A stretch of 22,912 nucleotides of DNA from a virus: the IMG/VR virus record IMGVR_UViG_3300009149_000306, positions 1 to 22,912 of that record; one strand, written 5' to 3'. The translations under genes and the position numbers were made by a program. Below the pieces are notes generated by a model. That model saw only the letters and a program-made list of their open reading frames with translations, did no database searches and had not been told where the DNA came from. Positions 15,501 through 22,389 of this stretch are shown here, piece after piece. The stretch's first letter is position 1; every line of letters starts with the position of its first letter.

Positions 15501-16040
15501 AGTACGATAAAGAAACTCGAGGAAACATTAAGTGCGTTTCTTACAAGTTTGGAAGCACTATTGTTCACCTTTTTGAATTCGTTTGCGGATGTATTAGAGG
15601 AATTTTTATATTATTTTGTACAGAGCATGAAGAACATATTTAGGGACATGAACGAATGGCTTGAGAAAATTTACTATATGTTGTTAGAGATTAAGGGAGA
15701 ACTGAACACACAAACTGGGATCCTTTTACAAATACTCGCAGCAGTATCATCAGGCGGTGGTGGTGGGGGTTCTAAGGATGATGATAACGGAGGCGGTGGG
15801 GGTTCCACGGATATGAGCAAATTCACATCACTAGGTCGCGGATTCCAGCCTGGAGACACCTATGCTGGGTGGGCGAAAAACACTTTGCCTGTGATAACGC
15901 CTGGTGATCCCCGATATGATTCAGGTAACGTGGGTGTGAAGAGTGTGAAATACGTGCAGAATGAATATAATACGTACAAGACGCAGGACGACCCGTTTAT
16001 AAGGAACGGGGATCTTGCGATATTAGGATATAAGGGGTAG
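12510..16040 (+). CDS. Tail tape measure protein
   Basis: A 1176-residue protein with AAAGG (12500-12504) before ATG 12510. The N-terminal about 380 residues match the TP901/phage-core tape measure family (GFEAEMSKVQGIVGATGEEM, TQFSAAQSAEAFKYMGMAGW, NNGIKASQAGTTMRTALTNL). Two hydrophobic segments lie near residues 388-417 and 425-457. A long helical region follows with repeated Trp-containing units (NWDEIKEKTIAVW occurs twice), then GFKDIFGIHSPSSVLRDIF, common in these proteins. The C-terminus has a Gly-rich linker (about 1080-1100) before a last small domain. At about 0.15 nm per residue the tail would be near 175 nm long. It is assembled with the upstream chaperones. Confidence 0.95.
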   Translation: MSSNLAELIVKIKANTTEFVAATQKMTQEFDKVGKKWSQVSDGMVKTGKSMSKSVTLPIVALGAAVVAVGSGFEAEMSKVQGIVGATGEEMVILKDKAKEMGATTQFSAAQSAEAFKYMGMAGWDASQSVAAIGGVMDLAAASGENLGTVADIVTDSMTAFKLESDQAGKFADLLASASSNANTNVGMLGESFKYVAPLAGAMGYNVEEVTKYLAVMANNGIKASQAGTTMRTALTNLAKPTDEAAMLMERLGVSVANSDGTMKSMDELMGDLRGSFSSLNEEQQAQAATTLFGKQSMAGMLAIMNTSEKDLAKLTNATTNYAGAAKKMADTNMDNVQGSMIELKSALEGVAISFYEQIAPALQGFIDQLKVVVTWFGNLSPETKNMIVKVLGFIAVIGPLLVIGGKMIAMIQTAVKVFQVFKTVMIMVNVVLAANPIILIVAAVALLIVGIVLLIKNWDAVKDKFREVWNNIMVKVDDIKFKIWLFLENLKLKWIEIWDKIKAFAKAWWDTFLDVMKTMFRLLLAVFTGGLSEIALFIYKNWDEIKEKTIAVWTSVKEWFATMWTAIKDKATEIWDSLKVWFATFWETLKESFAVALRGILAVITFGMSEVGIFVAKNWDEIKEKTIAVWESVKEYIAELWASIVETATNIFSTIKTKVLEIWESIKTSVSAAITNVITFVTELIDKLNTLFWDLVEKVKTIFTNMVKAIQEKFDDVKTAVLKVITDIKTKIIEKIGDFIQIGKDLLAGLIKGLVDGAVGIWEKVKMIGTNIIQGFKDIFGIHSPSSVLRDIFMQLGKGGTLGLVESFKETIKAVKNITGTITEEFKTSTVAIGKMIKEVRAAPAEYNRSVAKLEKTKAITDFSIGQGIKNVGTEYAGKISLDAGISNEKTIKNLTEAMTSMGDTFSKIKLGDEMKEAVNEIGSKIEASTDGFITKKERSDAGFIEDYSEAQQDAVGELSKLTKSLQSFVSLMMSKMGLIAKKFEDLVENIEDIFNSTIKKLEETLSAFLTSLEALLFTFLNSFADVLEEFLYYFVQSMKNIFRDMNEWLEKIYYMLLEIKGELNTQTGILLQILAAVSSGGGGGGSKDDDNGGGGGSTDMSKFTSLGRGFQPGDTYAGWAKNTLPVITPGDPRYDSGNVGVKSVKYVQNEYNTYKTQDDPFIRNGDLAILGYKG
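14130..14402 (+). repeat. 42-bp exact repeat inside the tape measure gene
   Basis: The 42 bases at 14130-14171 recur without change at 14361-14402, exactly 231 bases (77 codons) apart and in frame. They encode NWDEIKEKTIAVW. The flanks are more diverged but share the same Trp-containing helix pattern. This points to a duplication of a 77-residue unit, a simple way to lengthen the tail. Confidence 0.85.
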
Positions 16041-16042
16041 CT

Positions 16043-18718
16043 ATGCAACTGATTAAACCAGCAATAACCTTGCCAGATGCATCGTTAGAGTACCGGATGA
16101 TTTGTGCAACCAACAACGATGAATATATTTTTTATTGTGTGAATCTTGGAGGTGGTGCCGGGTACGAGATTAAATACGTGATGCAAACGGAGGATTTCCT
16201 GATCGAACATTCGGCGATAGCGGGTGCTTTACCGATACAAATTTTGAACGTGGATAGTTACAATGAGGATGCGTATTTATGGTATTATAGCCAGACGCTT
16301 GTGCAAATATTTTGTATATCGATAGGTCCTGGAGGTGCTGGACCACCAACCCCTTGCCCGAATGTATGGAGTACTGCATGGGGTATGGTATATTTTACGT
16401 CGCTGGCAATAGGGGATGGTAGGTTTATTTTGTATCGGTATTTTGATGACGGAGCTGGGGTTCTTATTAGTGACCCTGCGGTTGTGATTTATGACTACCA
16501 TTTGAATGCAATAATTGATATTGATATGCCCGATACTCCTACACCGTATTACACAGATAAAGGTAGCTCATGGCAGACACCAGTGCGTATCAATGACAAA
16601 ATTTACTTCATGGTGAATGCGTTTACTGCAGGTGCAACAGGTTACCAGATGGGTAACTATTATATGCTTGTGGGACGATTATATCCCAATTTAGAACTAA
16701 AACTGTCGTGGGAGAAATTTGTAATCAACGGGGAGCTCACATCGGCTCAAAAGGAATTTAAAAAGATTTTCCGATTTCATGTGATGAACAAAAACAGTGT
16801 AACGTACCTGTGGTTGGGTGTTGCCGTCGAGGATTATGGCGGTAGCACAATGGATTTTATAGACTATATACTCTTTCAAGACCAACGAACAGGGATTTGG
16901 TGCGTGTTGTCCGAGCAGCCAGCAGTGAGTTATCCCATGCGGATTGCCCTTTCTCACAGGTGCAGTGCATATCAGCATGGGGTATTTGGGTACTTTACAT
17001 ACCAAGCTTTTGGCGTGTTAGGACAAAAAAGCGTAAATTTAGTGACGAATAAAAATGGCGTATTTTCTGGGCAGAAGTTCCAGGACAATGCTTCTCACCT
17101 TACAACTGCAAATCAGTACGATAAAGATGGGTACACTCCAACGGCCTTTCTCGTTTATAATACAGGGACAACGGCATATGATCTATATTACCAGGACTTG
17201 GAACTACTAGATGAACCTCCGTGCCCGAATGGGCTTAGAGAAGGTAAAGTATGGGGTGCTTACGATTTCATACTGTGGTCGCATTTTAACTGGAACCTCT
17301 CGGCGGTGTATTGGGACATCCAGATATTGGACCCCGTGGCTTCGAGACAAGTGTTAACTGTGAACGATGTGGGAGGGGTGACAACTACATTTGACGTTGT
17401 AGATAGCTCGCCATTTACAGTGGGTGATAGGATAACAATTGATGGTGCACTTTGTTTGGATGCTGGTGCGATTGTGCCAATGACCGAATTAAATGATTTT
17501 CAAGGGACGATAACAGCGGTTGATGTGTTTGGTGTGGACGTTGAGGTGGCTTTAGACAGTTCAGGTTTTAGGGCGTATGCTGGTGGTGGTTATATTGACA
17601 AATTGTACGTGAGTAAGAGATTGGGTGATGGAGTGAATCCCGTGCAGACGTATTACAGGGTCGAATCGGAAGATGGATTGAGTACTGGAACATATTATTC
17701 TTGGAGGTGCCGTGTTGTCGGGGCTGATGGAACTGTATCTGCATGGAGTGGTGCGGGTTCTTATTTGAATGCGATGATAGAATGTGTGGATGCTCCGGAT
17801 GTTGCTACGCCAATAACGGATACGTATGATACCCAAAGACCGTACGTAAATTTGAGTATTAGCGAGTACCGATCTCCGATTATTGAAATAACTACGGTTG
17901 TTGAGTTAAGTGGAGGTGCGGAGGTTTTCCGACAGACACAAACAGGGTCGAGTGCTAGAGTCCAAGAGGGACAATATCGTATTAGGCTTGCGAAAAATAA
18001 TGGTTTGTTAACTGCAACCGCTTACACTGTATATGTTATAGTGACGAATTTAGACGGGTTTTCGGCTACTTCGTTAGACTCTGCTCCTTTCACATTGACA
18101 TTTGCATCTCCGGCTGCTCCGACGGCTCTTAGTGTCCTTGATGCTGGAGGGTATATCAAAATAGAGTTTACGAAAACGGCTCTTGTGGATGATTACCTGA
18201 TCGTAAGAGATGGTGAAATAATAGGAGATGTGACGTTGGACGGAGCTGGGATTTTTTACGACGTTGACTGTTTGATAGATACATTGTACACGTACGACAT
18301 CTATGCGTGTAATAGTGTTGCCAGCTCGGCTGCTTTGAGCGGGACGGGTGTTGTTTTGACGAACCAGCAGTTTGCATTAGTTGAAAAAACAGATGGGGTT
18401 AGGAAGCCCGTAGCAGAGTTATTTTTGAGTGATACTGCAGGATACAATCCAAGCCAGTCAAACAACCCAGAGTCCGTCGGACCGATAAAGGTTCCGACGT
18501 ACAAGACCGTTGAATGTAGTGTGAAGTTTCCTACGCATGATTTGAAAGCCTTGCAGCAAAGGCAAAATAGTACGTATATTTTTAAAAATTACGACGGCAA
18601 CCAGGAGTATATTCTGACGAACGTGAGTCCTCAATATTCGGAACAGTTTGACGACGGGACGAAAATAGTGTTTGTTAATGTGACAATGAGTGGTGAGGGT
18701 GAGGATGATACTATATAA
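16043..18718 (+). CDS. Large tail protein with FN3-like domain (distal tail or tip)
   Basis: An 891-residue protein starting two bases after the tape measure stop, with GGGG (16033-16036) upstream. The N-terminal about 420 residues are beta-rich with many Tyr/Trp/Phe (NNDEYIFYCVNLGGGAGYEI, EDAYLWYYSQTLVQIFCISI), possibly a propeller or other carbohydrate-type fold. The middle has several Ig-like stretches. Residues about 688-775 fit fibronectin type III (PAAPTALSVLDAGGYIKIEF, then DDYLIVRDGEIIGDV and DTLYTYDIYACNSV). The last 120 residues (TYKTVECSVKFPTHDLKALQ) resemble tail-protein domains that bind the tube end. It likely forms part of the tail tip and may contact the cell surface. Exact family is unclear. 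Confidence 0.65.
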   Translation: MQLIKPAITLPDASLEYRMICATNNDEYIFYCVNLGGGAGYEIKYVMQTEDFLIEHSAIAGALPIQILNVDSYNEDAYLWYYSQTLVQIFCISIGPGGAGPPTPCPNVWSTAWGMVYFTSLAIGDGRFILYRYFDDGAGVLISDPAVVIYDYHLNAIIDIDMPDTPTPYYTDKGSSWQTPVRINDKIYFMVNAFTAGATGYQMGNYYMLVGRLYPNLELKLSWEKFVINGELTSAQKEFKKIFRFHVMNKNSVTYLWLGVAVEDYGGSTMDFIDYILFQDQRTGIWCVLSEQPAVSYPMRIALSHRCSAYQHGVFGYFTYQAFGVLGQKSVNLVTNKNGVFSGQKFQDNASHLTTANQYDKDGYTPTAFLVYNTGTTAYDLYYQDLELLDEPPCPNGLREGKVWGAYDFILWSHFNWNLSAVYWDIQILDPVASRQVLTVNDVGGVTTTFDVVDSSPFTVGDRITIDGALCLDAGAIVPMTELNDFQGTITAVDVFGVDVEVALDSSGFRAYAGGGYIDKLYVSKRLGDGVNPVQTYYRVESEDGLSTGTYYSWRCRVVGADGTVSAWSGAGSYLNAMIECVDAPDVATPITDTYDTQRPYVNLSISEYRSPIIEITTVVELSGGAEVFRQTQTGSSARVQEGQYRIRLAKNNGLLTATAYTVYVIVTNLDGFSATSLDSAPFTLTFASPAAPTALSVLDAGGYIKIEFTKTALVDDYLIVRDGEIIGDVTLDGAGIFYDVDCLIDTLYTYDIYACNSVASSAALSGTGVVLTNQQFALVEKTDGVRKPVAELFLSDTAGYNPSQSNNPESVGPIKVPTYKTVECSVKFPTHDLKALQQRQNSTYIFKNYDGNQEYILTNVSPQYSEQFDDGTKIVFVNVTMSGEGEDDTI

Positions 18719-19625
18719 GAATTATGATACGCCCTTGCATTCTTTAGATCTTTCTATAAAGGGATTAGATGCATACCCACGTTTTACTGGTGGGTTGTTG
18801 ACGGATAGCGAGATACAAAGAAATGACATAGTAACATTGGGTGCAACGGTCCCACTGGAAATGCTGGTGACGAAAATAGTTGACTGGAATGGGTTCAGTA
18901 TGTGCACATTAGAGCAATATACTGGTATTAGTTTGAGTTTCTCGCAAACGAAAACACTTTCAGCAGGAAGTGATTACCAAGCCGTTATTAGAGAAGTTTT
19001 TGGTGATATTGTGTTTTTCGAGTACCCGATGGTAGGGAAAATTGATAAAGAAATGACAATAAATTCAGGAAGTTCAAGATGGGAAATCATTCAGGCGTTG
19101 TCGGAAGAGTTTTCGTTCAATGTTAAATGGTATGAAAGCGATCGGCTTTACATGGTGAAGCCGAAGACGTCGCACCCTATACGGACGTTAAACAGTTCTG
19201 TGTATGAAAAATATGCGAATCAGGAACTTTTCAATCACGTGACAATTACAAATGAAAAAAACGAGTCCATAGAGGTTTTTACGGAAGACTATTTTATTGT
19301 TGGTGCAAATAAAATGACCCCACTTTCTACGACAGTAGTGTCCGACCGGTACAATATGATTAAATACGGGGAGCGTGTCCTCAAGAAGGAAAGGCAAACA
19401 AAATGTTTGATGACTGGGGCGTTACCGATAGCGGAATATCCTGAAATCGTGAACGAGATTGGCGAATTATGGGTGTGGAACGGAAGGCAGTGCAGGATAC
19501 GCTCGATTGAGGTAACGGGTAACAGTTTCGTATGTGTGGCAGGACAAGAGAATGAAGAAATGTTAAGTTTTGACCTGGATAGCGAGAGAGAGCTCCGGGG
19601 GCTCCCTTTGATTTGGTTGTGGTAA
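18705..19625 (+). CDS. Tail hub-like/baseplate protein
   Basis: About 306 residues from ATG 18705, preceded by GAGGG (18695-18699); in-frame GTG 18690 would add five residues. It overlaps the previous gene by 14 bases. The region IDKEMTINSGSSRWEIIQAL followed by EEFSFNVKWYESDRLYMVKP resembles hub proteins (XkdQ/gp27 type), where a small domain with 'WeviqalaeeF.f.v.w' precedes strands. The C-terminus GELWVWNGRQCRIRSIEVTG is a beta barrel-like end. It would form the central ring below the tube. Confidence is limited because the similarity is to general pattern, not to a fixed motif. Confidence 0.55.
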   Translation: MILYKNYDTPLHSLDLSIKGLDAYPRFTGGLLTDSEIQRNDIVTLGATVPLEMLVTKIVDWNGFSMCTLEQYTGISLSFSQTKTLSAGSDYQAVIREVFGDIVFFEYPMVGKIDKEMTINSGSSRWEIIQALSEEFSFNVKWYESDRLYMVKPKTSHPIRTLNSSVYEKYANQELFNHVTITNEKNESIEVFTEDYFIVGANKMTPLSTTVVSDRYNMIKYGERVLKKERQTKCLMTGALPIAEYPEIVNEIGELWVWNGRQCRIRSIEVTGNSFVCVAGQENEEMLSFDLDSERELRGLPLIWLW

Positions 19626-19626
19626 A

Positions 19627-20268
19627 ATGTTATACGATAAATGGATCCAGTTAACAATACATGCGGATGATAAAACATCTGACCAGTATACAAGGGGTGT
19701 CATTTGTGGTTACAAATTAGTTAAATTGGCGAATGGTGACACATATTCTACAGACAAGCTAGGGAAATATGGTACATTCGTACGTGGGATTTTGAAACGT
19801 AAAACATATGGTACAATATTTTACATTAAAGAAGGATCTGTCGCTAATGCAGGAGATCAAACAGGAGAATACACATTAATAGGTATAAACAAAATATTGC
19901 ACACTTATACGACGGCGAACTATAGAAATTTTGAACGTGGGCAGGATTTAGCGGATGGTATGCTGACACAAACAACACAAGTTAGAGACCAAACACATCA
20001 GGCTTTCAACAACTGTTCTGTGGTCGGCATAAACAATCAAGTTACAGATACAATTGGGGTACCTGTGTTCACTTATATAGCAACCAGTACCCAAGTTTAC
20101 GATGGTGGCGCGAGAAAACAACTATTTTTAGACTATGCGGAACTACCAGCTGTAGGGCAAATAGTCCCAGTAACTTTCATGCCTGGGTTTAGTACGATCG
20201 TCGATTGTGATGTCAAAGTTGTGGCTCCCAGCCCCACTATCCCAACGTATGAGAAAGTAGGTTACTAG
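19627..20268 (+). CDS. Putative baseplate/tail-tip protein
   Basis: A 213-residue protein whose ATG follows the previous stop by one base. It is beta-rich with a Thr/Tyr/Asp composition (QYTRGVICGYKLVKLANGDT, KRKTYGTIFYIKEGSVANAG), has a polar central segment (about residues 100-140), and ends in a Pro-rich tail (APSPTIPTYEKVGY). The region around 133-200 (NNQVTDTIGVPVFTYIATST) could be a barrel or lectin-like module. It sits between the hub-like gene and the lysis genes, where baseplate wedge, receptor-binding or small tail-fibre genes occur. No family recognised. Confidence 0.55.
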   Translation: MLYDKWIQLTIHADDKTSDQYTRGVICGYKLVKLANGDTYSTDKLGKYGTFVRGILKRKTYGTIFYIKEGSVANAGDQTGEYTLIGINKILHTYTTANYRNFERGQDLADGMLTQTTQVRDQTHQAFNNCSVVGINNQVTDTIGVPVFTYIATSTQVYDGGARKQLFLDYAELPAVGQIVPVTFMPGFSTIVDCDVKVVAPSPTIPTYEKVGY

Positions 20269-20528
20269 TGGACGAAGAGAAATTAATCATCCAGTTGATC
20301 ACTTGCGTGTCGCGATTAGATTCGACCATTGAATCATTGAAAGATCTCATGGTTGAAGCGAGAAAGGATCACAAAAAGCTTGACGAAAGAGAAGCTGAAA
20401 ATTGCAAACGGATGAAATCAGCGATCGCTAATGTGGAGCTTAGAAATAGTAAACAGATTATTGCGTTAATGGTTGGGTTGGTTATTTCGATTGGATTGGT
20501 AGTTTTATATGGAGTGTACGCATTATGA
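20268..20528 (+). CDS. XhlA-like lysis accessory membrane protein
   Basis: An 86-residue protein with a GTG start overlapping the previous TAG stop. A long charged helix (about residues 1-60, likely coiled coil, with IIQLITCVSRLDSTIESLKD and EAENCKRMKSAIANVELRN) is followed by one C-terminal membrane segment (IIALMVGLVISIGLVVLYGV). This is the layout of haemolysin XhlA-type proteins, which help holin and endolysin lyse the host. It is next to the amidase and holin genes, and its stop overlaps the amidase ATG (ATGA). Confidence 0.75.
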   Translation: MDEEKLIIQLITCVSRLDSTIESLKDLMVEARKDHKKLDEREAENCKRMKSAIANVELRNSKQIIALMVGLVISIGLVVLYGVYAL

Positions 20529-21178
20529 ACGATAGATATATGTTAGACATGCCGAAATACATCGTAGTGCATCATACGGTGATACCAGTAAGTTATACAG
20601 ATAAGCAGCATCTTGATATACTACAAGGGCAGAATACACGGTTGCACGGATCTGCTTTTGGAGGTTTGTATCATAAGGTAGTGTTGCCATCTGGGTTAGT
20701 TAAAACGCTTGTGCCAGTGGGCAGGTATGCCCCGCATATCGATTTTAACAAGGGTGAATACTACGTAAATAATGACAATGCAATAGGTATAGCTGTGAGC
20801 TACAATGGGAATGTAGATCAAATGACTGGAGCACAGTGGAAAAACCTAGTGAACGAAGTGGCGTGGATGCAGCGAGAGTATCACATTGAGTCGATAAAAC
20901 CGCATAGAGATATTAACCCGACGGCGTGTCCTGGAAATTTGTTTCCGTTTGATACCTTGCTGAGTGAAGTAAAACGTACATTGGAGGTGGGCGGGGAATC
21001 TACTGTGCGTGTATTCATGGATGTTGAAAACGAACGATGGAGTAAAATAGCGATCGAATATGTGAAAAATTGTGGGCTTATGCGCGGGTATGAGGATGGT
21101 ACATTTAGACCGGAAGATTCTTTGACTCGTGAAGAGATGGCTGCAATTTTGTATAACTTGAGTAACTTGAAAGCCTAA
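20525..21178 (+). CDS. Endolysin: N-acetylmuramoyl-L-alanine amidase with one C-terminal SLH domain
   Basis: A 217-residue endolysin with no signal peptide, so export depends on the holin. Residues 10-152 are an Amidase_2 domain with zinc ligands H16 (YIVVHHTV), H127 (KPHRDINP) and C135 (TACPGN). It would cleave the bond between muramic acid and L-alanine in peptidoglycan. After a short GGEST linker, residues 163-212 form one SLH domain (RVFMDVENERWSKIAIEYVK, then GLMRGYEDGTFRPEDSLTRE). SLH domains bind the secondary wall polymer that anchors S-layers. Wall binding in endolysins is more often by LysM or SH3 domains, and surface proteins usually carry three SLH copies, so a single one is notable. 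GGAG (20511-20514) lies 10 bases upstream of ATG 20525. Confidence 0.9.
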   Translation: MNDRYMLDMPKYIVVHHTVIPVSYTDKQHLDILQGQNTRLHGSAFGGLYHKVVLPSGLVKTLVPVGRYAPHIDFNKGEYYVNNDNAIGIAVSYNGNVDQMTGAQWKNLVNEVAWMQREYHIESIKPHRDINPTACPGNLFPFDTLLSEVKRTLEVGGESTVRVFMDVENERWSKIAIEYVKNCGLMRGYEDGTFRPEDSLTREEMAAILYNLSNLKA

Positions 21179-21188
21179 GGAGGCAATT

Positions 21189-21467
21189 ATGGATTGGTAC
21201 ACAGTGTCGGCTATTTGGGGAACATTTGTTCCGTTGTTTATTGAGATTTTTGCAAAAAAGGTGCACGGTCAATGGAAAATTGTGATCGTTTTTGCGTTTT
21301 GTTTAGGTGGTGCAGTTGTAAGTATGGGGTTAGACGGAGGATTCGATAATTGGTCGAACGGTAATTTTGCGTTGGCATTTTTAGGGATCCTCACATTGGC
21401 GACAAATACGTGGGCAGTAATGTGGAAAAAGTTTTTCTCCAGTGAACCGGACCCATTGAAAAAGTAA
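21189..21467 (+). CDS. Holin (predicted)
   Basis: A 92-residue membrane protein with a strong AAGGAGG (21177-21183) 5 bases before ATG. It has three hydrophobic stretches: about residues 8-22 (AIWGTFVPLFIEIF), 31-49 (IVIVFAFCLGGAVVSMG) and 60-80 (FALAFLGILTLATNTWAVMW). It ends in a charged tail (KKFFSSEPDPLKK). Size, membrane layout and place after the endolysin fit a holin, which opens the membrane to let the amidase out. The exact holin class is not clear. A terminator follows 67 bases later. Confidence 0.7.
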   Translation: MDWYTVSAIWGTFVPLFIEIFAKKVHGQWKIVIVFAFCLGGAVVSMGLDGGFDNWSNGNFALAFLGILTLATNTWAVMWKKFFSSEPDPLKK

Positions 21468-21534
21468 CAGTATTATGTAAAATATATGGTGTGCTTTCCT
21501 TTAAGATAGCATACGCATTCTGACCTTCTAGACG

Positions 21535-21568
21535 CAGGGGCGGTTTATCCCGTCCCTGTTTTGTTTTT
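21535..21568 (+). terminator. Intrinsic terminator closing the late operon
   Basis: A 9-bp stem, CAGGGGCGG (21535-21543) with CCGTCCCTG (21550-21558), one G-T pair, and a 6-base loop, followed by TTTTGTTTTT. It lies 67 bases after the holin stop. No gene is seen in 21468-21534. Confidence 0.8.
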
Positions 21569-21578
21569 GGGTGAGAGG

Positions 21579-21606
21579 TTGACAAGCTGAGTTGTGTCGT
21601 TATAAT
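21579..21606 (+). promoter_or_regulatory. Full-consensus sigma-A promoter for a short RNA
   Basis: TTGACA (21579-21584), a 16-base spacer and TATAAT (21601-21606) match both consensus boxes perfectly. It sits just after the late terminator. Transcription would begin near 21611-21614 and meet a terminator about 65 bases later, with no credible ORF between. Confidence 0.75.
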
Positions 21607-21612
21607 AAGTAT

Positions 21613-21679
21613 TAATTCTTTTCGATGATCTCCTGAAGTAATGTGCCTCCGGTTGCAAAAGCAGTCGGAGTTTTTTTTT
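21613..21679 (+). ncRNA. Candidate ~67-nt phage small RNA
   Basis: Bounded by a perfect promoter and a strong terminator. The only ATG inside (21641) would run a 25-codon frame through the terminator and lacks a good ribosome site. The 5' part contains an unpaired-looking GATGATCTCCTGAAG that is complementary to purine-rich AGGAGAT-type sequences, as in ribosome-binding sites, so antisense action is possible. It could also be an attenuated leader for the region downstream. No known RNA family recognised. Confidence 0.5.
21647..21679 (+). terminator. Intrinsic terminator of the short RNA
   Basis: A 10-bp stem, CTCCGGTTGC (21647-21656) with GCAGTCGGAG (21661-21670), two wobble pairs and an AAAA loop, followed directly by nine T residues. 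Confidence 0.85.
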
Positions 21680-21692
21680 ATTGGAGATAAAA

Positions 21693-21775
21693 GGTTAACA
21701 CTGTTTTTAGTACAGTGATGGTGTAGTTAATACTGTAGAAATTATGGACGTATTGACATTAATGCAGTTTTTAGT
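21693..21775 (+). promoter_or_regulatory. Regulatory dyad array B: three 19-bp sites at 32-bp steps
   Basis: Sites GGTTAACACTGTTTTTAGT (21693-21711), AGTTAATACTGTAGAAATT (21725-21743) and CATTAATGCAGTTTTTAGT (21757-21775) fit, with variation, the consensus of array A. Centres are 21702, 21734 and 21766, exactly 32 bases apart, with 13-base linkers. The first and last share the TTTTTAGT right half with the fourth site of array A. The first also overlaps a CACTGT...ACAGTG inverted repeat (21699-21717). The array lies upstream of the accessory cassette and just after the short RNA. Confidence 0.6.
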
Positions 21776-21783
21776 ACACAAAT

Positions 21784-21833
21784 TAAACTAAAGTAAACTA
21801 AAGTAAACTAAAGTAAAGCAAATTAAACTAAAA
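21784..21833 (+). repeat. TAAAN pentamer array B (ten units)
   Basis: Units run TAAAC TAAAG three times alternating (a 10-bp period), then TAAAG, CAAAT, TAAAC and TAAAA. The first unit begins 18 bases after the last dyad centre, the same distance as in array A, and 21 bases across the junction (21767-21787) are identical to 3823-3843. The stretch continues as A/T-rich DNA to about 21860 with no gene. Confidence 0.75.
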
Positions 21834-21863
21834 AAAATAAATTAAAATTTATTTACTCATCAA

Positions 21864-21877
21864 CCCTACATATAGGG
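21864..21877 (+). promoter_or_regulatory. Small palindrome, possible operator
   Basis: CCCTACATATAGGG is an inverted repeat with 5-bp arms and a 4-base centre in otherwise A/T-rich DNA, about 40 bases before the -35 box of the accessory promoter. It could bind a regulator; no T-run follows, so it is not a terminator. Confidence 0.3.
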
Positions 21878-21906
21878 ATACTCTTTAAAAAAACTTGAAA
21901 AAAAAA

Positions 21907-21950
21907 GAAAAAAACGGTTGTAATCCCTTTTTTTAGGTATATAATAATAA
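21907..21950 (+). promoter_or_regulatory. Accessory-cassette promoter, copy 1 of a 44-bp exact repeat
   Basis: Contains TTGTAA (21918-21923), a 16-base spacer with a T-tract, and TATAAT (21940-21945). It is preceded by A-tracts at 21887-21893, 21898-21906 and 21908-21914, spaced 10-11 bases, resembling an UP element or bent DNA. The same 44 bases recur at 22869-22912. It would drive the gene at 21985. Confidence 0.65.
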
Positions 21951-21984
21951 TAAGTTAATCAACAAAACAACAGGAGGCCCGCAA

Positions 21985-22383
21985 ATGTTAGAAAGTTTAG
22001 AAACCTTAACCAACCAAAACACCAAAGCTTTAGGAGGCTTACAAATGGGAAGAAATAGTCTTACTACTATACTAAGTTCCGGAAGTACATTTTTCCTTTC
22101 AGACTCAGAAATTACACAAAGATGGGTAGCATTACAAATGGGAGAAGTTAGCGAAAGACTTTTCACAGTTAAAAATGAGGTATATGGAGACATCGATTCC
22201 ACTATCTCAGAGTATACAGCTATTTGCATCTTATATAAATGGAGAGAATGCAGACTAGAAAAAGGCGAAACGTATCAAGGAAACATCCCAGAGCTTTATC
22301 GTTTTTTAGAGCAGGACATCAGAGAAGGCCTCATAAAAGAAATAAGGGGCAATTCAGAGCCTTTAGAAGTGGAGGTGATATAA
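21985..22383 (+). CDS. Hypothetical accessory protein with two ribosome sites
   Basis: A 132-residue protein from ATG 21985 with AGGAGG (21972-21977) 7 bases upstream. An in-frame ATG at 22045 has its own AGGAGG (22032-22037) at the same 7-base spacing, so a 112-residue form is likely too. The two site-start blocks are nearly alike (AGGAGGCCCGCAAATG and AGGAGGCTTACAAATG), exactly 60 bases apart. The product is acidic and helical (SEITQRWVALQMGEVSERLF, IPELYRFLEQDIREGLIKEI), with a central SEYTAICILYKWRECRLE. No membrane segment or known family is seen. It has its own promoter outside the late operon, as expected of a 'moron' or lysogeny/early gene. Confidence 0.65.
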   Translation: MLESLETLTNQNTKALGGLQMGRNSLTTILSSGSTFFLSDSEITQRWVALQMGEVSERLFTVKNEVYGDIDSTISEYTAICILYKWRECRLEKGETYQGNIPELYRFLEQDIREGLIKEIRGNSEPLEVEVI

Positions 22384-22389
22384 ACTATT

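Noticed and set aside
21641-21718. 25-codon ATG frame inside the small RNA
   Set aside because: It reads through the terminator stem and T-run, has no clear ribosome site, and encodes a Phe-run that reflects the T-tract.
21753-21780. TTGACA at 21753 as a promoter inside dyad array B
   Set aside because: No acceptable -10 box lies 15-19 bases downstream; the bases there belong to the third dyad.
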